41,746 bases of DNA, taken from NCBI RefSeq assembly GCF_022763525.1, contig NZ_JALEGG010000075.1, positions 1 to 41,746 of the forward strand, given 5' to 3'. This document shows, one piece after another, positions 28,555 through 37,353 of the stretch. A program made the translations under genes and the position numbers. Within the stretch, counting starts at the first letter, position 1; every line of letters starts with the position of its first letter. Below the pieces are notes generated by a model. The model saw nothing but the letters and a program-made list of their open reading frames with translations. It was not told where the DNA came from and made no database searches. The DNA is from Acidovorax sp. (GTDB taxonomy: Bacteria > Pseudomonadota > Gammaproteobacteria > Burkholderiales > Burkholderiaceae_C).

Positions 28555-29217
28555 ATGAAAGTCAAAACCCAGAGCAAGAAGGTCAACAAGGCGTGGCTGA
28601 ACGACCACGTCAATGACCCCTACGTGAAACTCGCCCAGAAAGAGGGCTATCGGGCGCGCGCGGCGTACAAGCTCAAGGAGATCGATGAACAGTTGGGCCT
28701 CATCAAGCCGGGGTACACCGTGGTGGACCTGGGGTCGACCCCAGGCGCTTGGAGCCAGTACGTGCGCCGCCGGCTTTCCCCCACCGGCGCGGCGGTAGGT
28801 CAGCTCAATGGCACCATTGTTGCGCTAGACATCCTGCCCATGGAGCCGATTGAAGGGGTTGTCTATATCAACGGGGATTTCCGGGAGGCATCTGTCTTGG
28901 AGACCCTGGAGAAAACCCTGGACGGGCGCCAAGTGGATGTGGTGGTTTCCGACATGGCGCCCAATCTTTCGGGCATCGAGTCGGCGGACGCCGCACGGAT
29001 TGCTCATCTGGTGGAGCTGGCGGTGGATTTTGCGACACACCATCTCAAGCCTGACGGTGCCCTGGTCGTCAAACTCTTCCATGGCAGTGGCTACAGTGAT
29101 TTGGTGACACTTTTCAAACAAACTTTCAAGGTCGTCAAGCCCTTCAAGCCGAAAGCCTCCCGGGATAAATCTTCCGAGACGTTCCTGGTCGGCCTGGGGC
29201 TCAAAAAGTCGGGCTGA
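28555..29217 (+). CDS. rlmE: 23S rRNA (uridine-2'-O-)-methyltransferase RlmE
   Basis: The 220-residue FtsJ/RrmJ enzyme methylates the ribose of U2552 in 23S rRNA (E. coli numbering) in the A-loop. SAM-binding motif: [15 protein letters not shown] at about 58-72. The catalytic K-D-K-E set is placed in [12 protein letters not shown] (first Lys), [11 protein letters not shown] (Asp), [12 protein letters not shown] (second Lys) and [11 protein letters not shown] (Glu). The start is ATG 28555 after ATGGAGGCGT. Known in E. coli as the gene upstream of ftsH and part of the heat-shock response; the same order is kept here. Confidence 0.96.
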   Translation: MKVKTQSKKVNKAWLNDHVNDPYVKLAQKEGYRARAAYKLKEIDEQLGLIKPGYTVVDLGSTPGAWSQYVRRRLSPTGAAVGQLNGTIVALDILPMEPIEGVVYINGDFREASVLETLEKTLDGRQVDVVVSDMAPNLSGIESADAARIAHLVELAVDFATHHLKPDGALVVKLFHGSGYSDLVTLFKQTFKVVKPFKPKASRDKSSETFLVGLGLKKSG

Positions 29218-29307
29218 GCGGCCTCCTGCAGGGTTAGCCAGCTGATAAACGCTCCTAAGTCCGCGCTGTTTCCATGGCCGCTAGGGGGAATAACCATGGC
29301 TTGCCTG

Positions 29308-29335
29308 CTTGAAAGACCTAAAATGGGCCGCACAT
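29308..29335 (+). promoter_or_regulatory. Sigma-32-like heat-shock promoter for ftsH
   Basis: CTTGAAA at 29308-29314 is an exact match to the sigma-32 -35 core. After 13 nt, CCGCACAT at 29328-29335 matches six of eight positions of the CCCCATnT -10. A start near 29342 would leave about 48 nt of leader. A sigma-70-like TAAAAT (29319-29324) overlaps, so dual use is possible. Confidence 0.6.
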
Positions 29336-29389
29336 GCGTCCCATGACGGGCGTATGTCCGTTTTCTGTTCCCTGCAACTGGAGCCCCGC

Positions 29390-31309
<1,920 letters not shown>

Positions 31310-31339
31310 GAGGGCTCGCCGCACCACGATCCGACTCAG

Positions 31340-31363
31340 CGGGGCCTTGCGCCCCGTTTTTTT
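31340..31363 (+). terminator. Intrinsic terminator after ftsH
   Basis: CGGGGC (31340-31345) pairs with GCCCCG (31351-31356) around the loop CTTGC, followed by seven T. It lies 30 nt after the ftsH stop and separates ftsH from folP. Confidence 0.88.
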
Positions 31364-31445
31364 GCGACGGCAGTTTCCGTCTGCGATCGGTGGCTAATTC
31401 CGTTTTCACGCTGGCCCGCGCACTTGTGGTTTTTTCGATGGCTCC

Positions 31446-32285
31446 ATGATCTGGCAGACCTCCCGCTTTTCCATAGACCTCCGCCAGCCGCGCGTGATGG
31501 GCATCGTCAACGTGACGCCGGATTCGTTCTCTGACGGGGGGCATCATGCCTCCACCATGGAAGCGCTTCGCCACTGCGAGCAATTGCTCAAGGATGGTGC
31601 GCATATTCTGGACATCGGCGGCGAATCGACGCGCCCGGGTAGCCCGGCGGTACCTCTGGAAGAGGAACTGGCGCGTGTGCTGCCGTTGGCGAGGGAGGCG
31701 GTGTCGCTGGGTGTACCGATTTCGGTGGACACCTACAAGGCCGAGGTCATGCGGGCCGTGCTGGACGTCGGGGTGGACATCATCAACGACATCTGGGCGC
31801 TGCGGCAGCCGGGCGCCGCTGCAGCGGTTGCCGCGCACCCGGGGTGCGGTGTGTGCCTGATGCACATGCACCGCGACCCGCAGACCATGCAGGCGTCGCC
31901 AATGATGGGCGATGTGCTGCCATCGGTGCTATCTTTTTTGGAGCGGTGTGCGCTTGATCTACAAGCGCTCGGGGTCGAAAAGGCTCGCATTGTGGTGGAT
32001 CCGGGCATCGGTTTCGGTAAAACGGTGGAGCAGAACTTTTCCCTGCTGGCCCACCAGCCGGTACTGCGCGCTGTGGGCTATCCGCTGTTGGCCGGCTGGT
32101 CGCGCAAGTCGTCCCTGGGTGCTGTGACGGGGCTGGATGTCCATGACCGCATGGTGCCCAGCGTTGCTGCAGCGGTGCTGGCGGCCGAACGGGGTGCCTC
32201 GATCCTGCGGGTGCACGATGTCCGGGAGACGGTGGCCGCGCTGGCGGTCTGGAATGCGATGCGGCAAGCTGGTGGCGAGGGCTGA
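31446..32285 (+). CDS. folP: Dihydropteroate synthase
   Basis: The 279-residue TIM-barrel enzyme condenses p-aminobenzoate with hydroxymethyl-dihydropterin diphosphate in folate synthesis and is the target of sulphonamides. Conserved: VMGIVNVTPDSFSDGGHH (about 17-34), LDIGGESTRPGSPAV, ISVDTYKAEVM, NDIWALRQPG, CLMHMHRDPQTMQ, VVDPGIGFGKTVEQN, LLAGWSRKSSLG and SILRVHDVRET. Length is near E. coli FolP (282). It is followed by glmM, the order found in E. coli (ftsH-folP-glmM). Repeat copy G encodes residues 162-174 (LSFLERCALDLQA), on a helix just before the conserved VVDPGIGFGK. Confidence 0.96.
   Translation: MIWQTSRFSIDLRQPRVMGIVNVTPDSFSDGGHHASTMEALRHCEQLLKDGAHILDIGGESTRPGSPAVPLEEELARVLPLAREAVSLGVPISVDTYKAEVMRAVLDVGVDIINDIWALRQPGAAAAVAAHPGCGVCLMHMHRDPQTMQASPMMGDVLPSVLSFLERCALDLQALGVEKARIVVDPGIGFGKTVEQNFSLLAHQPVLRAVGYPLLAGWSRKSSLGAVTGLDVHDRMVPSVAAAVLAAERGASILRVHDVRETVAALAVWNAMRQAGGEG
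31929..31968 (-). repeat. Twin-hairpin dispersed repeat, copy G (inside folP)
   Basis: In the reference orientation (minus strand) GCGCTT and AAGCGC pair perfectly around GTAGATC and the far end reads GATAG. The middle is diverged (ACACCGCTCC for AAGCAGCTAT), so the second hairpin is lost. Read on the folP strand it begins on a codon boundary; the position that is TAG in copy B is GAG here, so the frame stays open. Confidence 0.72.
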
Positions 32286-32398
32286 TGGGCCGAGCGCCCA
32301 ACAAGCACGTTCCGTCATCACGTGCCGCCAGCACAAAGCACCCAACGCATCAAACACAACACAAACAGCAGACAACCTGCACGAGGAGACGTTAGGAC

Positions 32399-33733
32399 AT
32401 GACGCGCCAGTATTTTGGAACCGACGGTATTCGCGGCACGGTCGGGCAGCCCCCGATCACCCCGGACTTTGTCTTGCGCCTGGCCCATGCGGTGGGGCGT
32501 GTATTGCGCCGCACGGAAGAGCGTCCCATGGTGCTGATCGGCAAGGACACGCGCATCTCCGGCTACATGCTGGAGAGTGCGCTGGAGTCCGGTTTCAACT
32601 CGGCAGGTGTTGATGTGATGTTGCTCGGCCCTCTGCCCACGCCAGGGGTGGCCTACCTGACGCGTGCGCAGCGTGCCAGTCTGGGGGTGGTCATCAGCGC
32701 CAGCCACAATCCGTACCCTGACAACGGCATCAAGTTTTTCAGCGCCCAGGGCACCAAACTGTCGGATGAATGGGAACTTGCCGTGGAGGCTGCGCTGAAC
32801 GAGCCGCCTGTATGGGCTGACTCCGCAAGCCTTGGGAAGACGCGGCGCCTCGATGACGCGGCGGGCCGGTACATCGAGTTCTGCAAGAGCACCTTCCCGC
32901 AGGATCTGACGCTCAAGGGGCTCAAGATCGTGGTCGACGGTGCCCATGGGGCGGCCTACCAGGTGGCGCCCAAAGTGTTCCACGAACTGGGTGCGGAGGT
33001 CCTGTCGATTGGCTGCGCTCCCGATGGACTCAACATCAACCACGAGGTAGGTGCCACGCACCCGGACGCCCTGGTGCGCGCTGTGCGTGCGAACCGCGCC
33101 CACTATGGCATTGCGCTGGATGGCGACGCGGATCGCTTGCAAATGGTGGATGCTTCGGGCCGCCTGTACAACGGCGACGAGCTCCTCTACCTGATGGCGT
33201 CAGACCGGATGGGCCGGGATGAGCACGTGCCCGGCGTCGTCGGCACCTTGATGACCAACATGGCGGTCGAGGTGGCACTGCGGGAGCGGGGCGTGAAATT
33301 CGTGCGCGCCAAAGTGGGCGACCGCTATGTGCTTGAAGAACTGGCGCGGCACCATTGGGTTTTGGGCGGAGAAGGCTCGGGTCACCTGCTGGCCCTGGAC
33401 CGGCACACCACCGGTGACGGGCTCGTGAGTGCGCTGCAAATCCTGCAGGCTTGCGTGCGCAGCGGGCAGACGTTGGCGCAACTTCTGGCGGGCGTTTCGC
33501 TGTATCCCCAGGTGCTGCTCAATGTGCGCCTGCAGCCAGGCCAGGACTGGAAAGCCAACCAGGTCCTGGCGGATACCACGCGGGCGGTAGAGCAGGAGCT
33601 CGGTAGCTCTGGGCGCGTGCTCATCCGGGCGAGCGGCACCGAACCCTTGCTGCGCGTCATGGTGGAAGCGCGCAGTGCCCAGCTGGCAAGCTCCTGTGCA
33701 CAAAGGCTGGCAGACGCGGCCCGGGCCGGTTGA
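32399..33733 (+). CDS. glmM: Phosphoglucosamine mutase
   Basis: The 444-residue enzyme converts glucosamine 6-phosphate to glucosamine 1-phosphate, supplying UDP-GlcNAc for peptidoglycan and lipid A. The phosphoserine is Ser102 in [18 protein letters not shown]. The N-terminus [20 protein letters not shown], the metal loop [15 protein letters not shown], the sugar loop GGEGSGHLL and the phosphate loop [16 protein letters not shown] are complete. Length matches E. coli GlmM (445). ATG follows GAGGAGACGTTAGGAC. The 113-nt gap from folP is A/C-rich and shows no clear structure. Confidence 0.97.
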   Translation: MTRQYFGTDGIRGTVGQPPITPDFVLRLAHAVGRVLRRTEERPMVLIGKDTRISGYMLESALESGFNSAGVDVMLLGPLPTPGVAYLTRAQRASLGVVISASHNPYPDNGIKFFSAQGTKLSDEWELAVEAALNEPPVWADSASLGKTRRLDDAAGRYIEFCKSTFPQDLTLKGLKIVVDGAHGAAYQVAPKVFHELGAEVLSIGCAPDGLNINHEVGATHPDALVRAVRANRAHYGIALDGDADRLQMVDASGRLYNGDELLYLMASDRMGRDEHVPGVVGTLMTNMAVEVALRERGVKFVRAKVGDRYVLEELARHHWVLGGEGSGHLLALDRHTTGDGLVSALQILQACVRSGQTLAQLLAGVSLYPQVLLNVRLQPGQDWKANQVLADTTRAVEQELGSSGRVLIRASGTEPLLRVMVEARSAQLASSCAQRLADAARAG

Positions 33734-33739
33734 TTTTTC

Positions 33740-33773
33740 CTTGCAACCGGCGCCTGGCCCTCATCATTGCAAG
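33740..33773. repeat. Inverted repeat downstream of glmM
   Basis: CTTGCAA (33740-33746) and TTGCAAG (33767-33773) form a perfect 7-bp inverted repeat with a 20-nt spacer, in the 101-nt gap before the binding-protein gene. It could be a glmM terminator stem or an operator; no T-run follows. Confidence 0.4.
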
Positions 33774-33834
33774 CGGCAGGTTCTGAAAATGCGGGGCGCA
33801 AGCCTTGTGCAGTGACAGCGCAGGAGACTTTGTT

Positions 33835-34905
33835 GTGGATCTTGCATCCTTCTGGAAAGCCAATGTGAAAGCTATTCGTCCCCAAATGGCTGGAGCCGCG
33901 GCCTGCGTTTTGCTCGCTACCTTGGGCTGGGCGATGCCAGCCCATGCGGGCAAGACACTCGACGCCGTGCGGTCCCGTGGGACGGTGGTTTGTGGCGTGA
34001 ACACCGGTTTGCCCGGTTTCTCGGCGGCGGATGAAAACGGTCAGTGGGCCGGGCTCGATGTGGACATCTGCCGCGCTGTGGCCGCCGCCGTGCTGGGCGA
34101 CGGGCGGAAAGTCGCCTATGTCCCCCTCGGGCCGCACCAGCGATTCACCGCGCTTCAGTCGGGGGAGATCGATGTCCTTTCACGCAACACCACCTTCTCG
34201 CTCACACGCGATGCGTCAATGGGTTTGCATCAGACAGCTGTTACTTACTACGATGGGCAGGGCTTTCTGGTCCCAGTCAAGAGCAAAGTAAGAAGCGTCA
34301 AGCAGCTCAAGGGCCAGACCGTGTGCATCCAGTCCGGGACCACGACGGAGAAGAACCTTGTGGAGTACTCGCGCACCCATCAGTTGGATCTCAAGCCGGT
34401 GGTGTTCGAGCGGGTGGACGCCGCAACGCGGGCGTATTTCGCGGGGCGTTGCGCCGCTTACAGCACCGACGCGTCGGGCCTCGCCTCTGCGCGCCGCGCG
34501 GAGCCTGGCAAAGTGGCGTCGGCCCACGTCATTCTGCCGGAACTGATTTCCAAGGAACCCCTGGGCCCGATGGTGCGCCGCGGCGACGACGAATGGTTCG
34601 CCATCGTACGTTGGGTCATCCATGGCCTCATCGAGGCCGAAGAATACGGAGTGGGACAGAACAACCTGGATCAGCTCAAATCCAGCACCGATCCTGCGGT
34701 GCAGCGGATTCTGGGAATGTCGGAAGACACCGGCAGGTTGCTGGGCCTGGACCGCGAATGGTTGGCACGTGCTGTCCGGGCGACGGGCAACTATGGCGAG
34801 ATCTATGAGCGGAACGTGGGCTCGAAGTCCGCACTGGGCATCCCGCGTGGGCTGAACAATCAGTGGAACAAGGGTGGGCTGATGTATGCGTTTCCGGTCC
34901 GGTGA
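33835..34905 (+). CDS. Amino-acid ABC transporter periplasmic substrate-binding protein
   Basis: The 356-residue protein belongs to the family 3 extracellular solute-binding proteins, closest in look to general L-amino-acid binders (AapJ/BztA type). A signal sequence ends at AMPAHA (about residue 38), with a long N-terminal region. Ligand-domain motifs include GVNTGLPGFSAADENGQWAG, DVDICRAVAAAVLGD, the arginine-containing SRNTTFSLTRDASMG, and VCIQSGTTTEKNL. GTG 33835 is chosen because AGGAG lies 8 nt before it; GTG 33865 and ATG 33886 are alternatives with shorter signal peptides. No permease or ATPase gene is adjacent, so it is an orphan that must use transport parts coded elsewhere. Confidence 0.87.
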   Translation: MDLASFWKANVKAIRPQMAGAAACVLLATLGWAMPAHAGKTLDAVRSRGTVVCGVNTGLPGFSAADENGQWAGLDVDICRAVAAAVLGDGRKVAYVPLGPHQRFTALQSGEIDVLSRNTTFSLTRDASMGLHQTAVTYYDGQGFLVPVKSKVRSVKQLKGQTVCIQSGTTTEKNLVEYSRTHQLDLKPVVFERVDAATRAYFAGRCAAYSTDASGLASARRAEPGKVASAHVILPELISKEPLGPMVRRGDDEWFAIVRWVIHGLIEAEEYGVGQNNLDQLKSSTDPAVQRILGMSEDTGRLLGLDREWLARAVRATGNYGEIYERNVGSKSALGIPRGLNNQWNKGGLMYAFPVR

Positions 34906-34998
34906 CCGCACCGCGTCGCCACCACCCGCCGCGGCAGCGAAGACGTCCGTTTCCCGCTTTCTCGTTCAGTTCTGCCGGGTCGACAGGCCCCAAGCGGT

Positions 34999-37263
34999 TC
35001 AAGTGAGCTGCCGGCGCATGAAGGCTTCGAGCTCCGGCGCCGATAGCGGCTTGCTGAAATGGTAGCCCTGCGCTTCATCACATCCTTGCTCGCGCAGAAA
35101 GCTCAGCTGGCCAGCCGTTTCCACGCCTTCGGCCGTGGTGCGCATGCCCAGGGCCTGTGCCATGCGGATGATGGCGCTGACAATGGCGCGATCGTTGGTG
35201 TCATTGCCCAGATCGCGGACAAAGGACTGGTCGATCTTGAGCTTGAAGATCTGGAACCGCTTGAGCTGGCTTAGCGATGAATAGCCCGTTCCAAAATCGT
35301 CCATCGACATGCGCACGCCGCGGGCATGCAACTGGTCCATGGTCGACACTGCGGCGTGGGGGTCGTCCACGGCGACACCTTCCGTCAGCTCCAGTTCCAG
35401 GCAATCCGGCGGAAGCTGGAACTCGCTCAGCATGCGGCTGACCAGTTCAGGTAGCTGGGGCTGGCGGAACTGGATGGCCGACAGATTGACCGCCATCGTG
35501 AGACCGGGAAACGCCGTTGCACGCCAGATCTTGAGTTGAGACAGTGCGGTGCGCAGCACCCATTCTCCGATCTGCAAGATTTGTCCGCTGTCCTCTGCAA
35601 TGGGGATGAACTCCGCCGGGGACACATCGCCCAGCTGAGGGTGCTGCCAGCGCAGCAAGGCCTCCACACTGTGCACTGCGCCCGTGGCCAGGCTCATCTG
35701 CGGCTGGTAGTGCAGGTGCAGCTGACCGCGTTCCAGCGCTCGGCGCAGGGCGTTCTCCAGCTGCAGCGCGCGCACGGACTGGGCCTGCATCTCGGGCGTA
35801 AAGAACTTGAAGGTGTTGCGCCCATCGAGCTTGGCGCGGTACATGGCCACGTCAGCAGACTGGGTCAGCGTGTCGAAGTCGGCGCCGTCTTGCGGAAACA
35901 GGGCAATCCCCATGGAGGGTGCCATGGTGAGTTCGTGGTGGGCGATCTGGTAGTGCTGGCGCGATGCGTCCTGCAGCTTGCCAGCCACGCGCGCCGCACC
36001 GTGCGCATTTGCGCCGGGCAGCAACAAGATGAATTCGTCACCGCCCAGGCGCGACACCGTGTCCTTGTCGCGCACCACTGCACGCAGCCGTTTGGCAATC
36101 TCCACCAGCAGCGCGTCACCCACGCGATGGCCCAGCGAATCGTTCACATGCTTGAAGTGATCCAGGTCCAGGAAAATCACAGCCAGAGGCGTGCCGGATT
36201 CCTGGGCGACACGGATGGCCTGCTGTGCCCGCTCGGCCAGGAGAGTGCGGTTGGGCAGTCCCGTCAAGGCGTCGTAGTGGGCCAGCCAGTAGATGCGGTC
36301 CTGGTCGGCCTTGCGTTCGTTGATTTCGCGGTGCAGGTTGTCTACGGTCTCGCGCAATTCCCGGGTCCGGTCCTGCACCTGACGTTCCAGTTCCTCGTGC
36401 GTCCTGGCCAGCACGGCCTGCGCCGCTTTGCGCTCCGTGATATCCATGGTGATCCAGATGGAACCTTGCGAAGGATTGGCGGGGTCGATCGCCTTGCTGC
36501 GGACCTCGCAGATCACGGGCGTGCCGTCCTTGCGGCACAGTTCCAGTTCGCCCTCGTAGGAGTGCCCGGCAGCGAGTTGTGGGTAGCAACGCGCTCCGGC
36601 CTCATGCCAAGCGGCATCGCTGGCATACCACTGGCGGGACGAGCAGCCTGCCAGCTCTCCCGGCTGGTATCCCAGCATTTGCTCAAAGTGGTGATTGCAG
36701 CGGGTCAGGCGCCTGTCGCGGATGAAGACGATCCCCACCATCGCGCTGTCAAAGAGCAGTTGCTTTTCCCGCACGGCCGCGTCCAGCGCAGCCTGGGCGC
36801 GGCGTTGTGCGTCGATATCGTCAACGATCCAGATCGAGCCTTCGGAGGTGTCCTGGGGGTTGATCAGCCGGCCGGTCAGGCTGCCCCAGAACAGAGTGCC
36901 GTCGCGTCGCCGCAATGGGCGTTCCACGCGGTAGGTTTCACCCTGCGCCAGTACGGGATAGGCGGCACGTCCGAGATCACGAAACGCCTCGCGTGAGGGG
37001 TAAAACGTTTCCGTGGTGAGTTCGTTGAGCTCTTCCGGGTGGTCGTACCCAAAGATCTCGGCGTACCGCTGGTTGCAGCGCACCACACAACGCTGGCGCA
37101 GAAAAACAATGCCCACCCCCGCGCTGTCGAGCAGCGTCTGCTGCTCGCGCAGGGCGCGCTGCAAGGATGCATGAAAGGGAGGTCCGGGAAGCTGAGATTC
37201 CAGGAGGCTGTGTGGCGCTAGCATGAAGACCGGTCGGGCAGTGGCCCCAACGGCCAAGCTCAT
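34999..37263 (-). CDS. PAS-PAS-GGDEF-EAL cyclic-di-GMP signalling protein
   Basis: The 754-residue cytoplasmic protein has two PAS domains (about 40-155 and 165-280), a coiled-coil linker, a GGDEF domain (about 320-480) and an EAL domain (about 495-750). GGDEF is intact (SRLGGDEFILLL) and is preceded by RDKD, a canonical RxxD inhibitory site five residues upstream. EAL is intact (VEALLRW), with the later metal and catalytic motifs NLSAIQF, ELELTEG, DDFGTGYSSL, KIDQSF and EGVET, so both synthase and phosphodiesterase activity are possible. ATG 37263 is used; TTG 37272 abuts a promoter -10, and ATG 37224 is also possible. It is a close paralogue of the next minus-strand gene. Confidence 0.92.
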   Translation of the reverse strand: MSLAVGATARPVFMLAPHSLLESQLPGPPFHASLQRALREQQTLLDSAGVGIVFLRQRCVVRCNQRYAEIFGYDHPEELNELTTETFYPSREAFRDLGRAAYPVLAQGETYRVERPLRRRDGTLFWGSLTGRLINPQDTSEGSIWIVDDIDAQRRAQAALDAAVREKQLLFDSAMVGIVFIRDRRLTRCNHHFEQMLGYQPGELAGCSSRQWYASDAAWHEAGARCYPQLAAGHSYEGELELCRKDGTPVICEVRSKAIDPANPSQGSIWITMDITERKAAQAVLARTHEELERQVQDRTRELRETVDNLHREINERKADQDRIYWLAHYDALTGLPNRTLLAERAQQAIRVAQESGTPLAVIFLDLDHFKHVNDSLGHRVGDALLVEIAKRLRAVVRDKDTVSRLGGDEFILLLPGANAHGAARVAGKLQDASRQHYQIAHHELTMAPSMGIALFPQDGADFDTLTQSADVAMYRAKLDGRNTFKFFTPEMQAQSVRALQLENALRRALERGQLHLHYQPQMSLATGAVHSVEALLRWQHPQLGDVSPAEFIPIAEDSGQILQIGEWVLRTALSQLKIWRATAFPGLTMAVNLSAIQFRQPQLPELVSRMLSEFQLPPDCLELELTEGVAVDDPHAAVSTMDQLHARGVRMSMDDFGTGYSSLSQLKRFQIFKLKIDQSFVRDLGNDTNDRAIVSAIIRMAQALGMRTTAEGVETAGQLSFLREQGCDEAQGYHFSKPLSAPELEAFMRRQLT

Positions 37264-37272
37264 TTGTACCAA

Positions 37273-37301
37273 AGTGTATCAGTGCTGACCTGATTGCTCA
37301 A
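37273..37301 (-). promoter_or_regulatory. Sigma-70-like promoter for the PAS-GGDEF-EAL gene
   Basis: On the minus strand TTGAGC (37296-37301) and TACACT (37273-37278) are spaced by exactly 17 nt. The start point would fall near 37266, only about 3 nt before ATG 37263, implying an almost leaderless message or use of a later start. Confidence 0.45.
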
Positions 37302-37353
37302 TTTTTAACCAATAGCCGTGCATTTTGGGCGGCTTACAGGAGGGCGTTAGGCG

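Noticed and set aside
32286-32398. A small gene or leader peptide in the A/C-rich gap before glmM
   Set aside because: No start codon with ribosome binding site and no stable structure was found.
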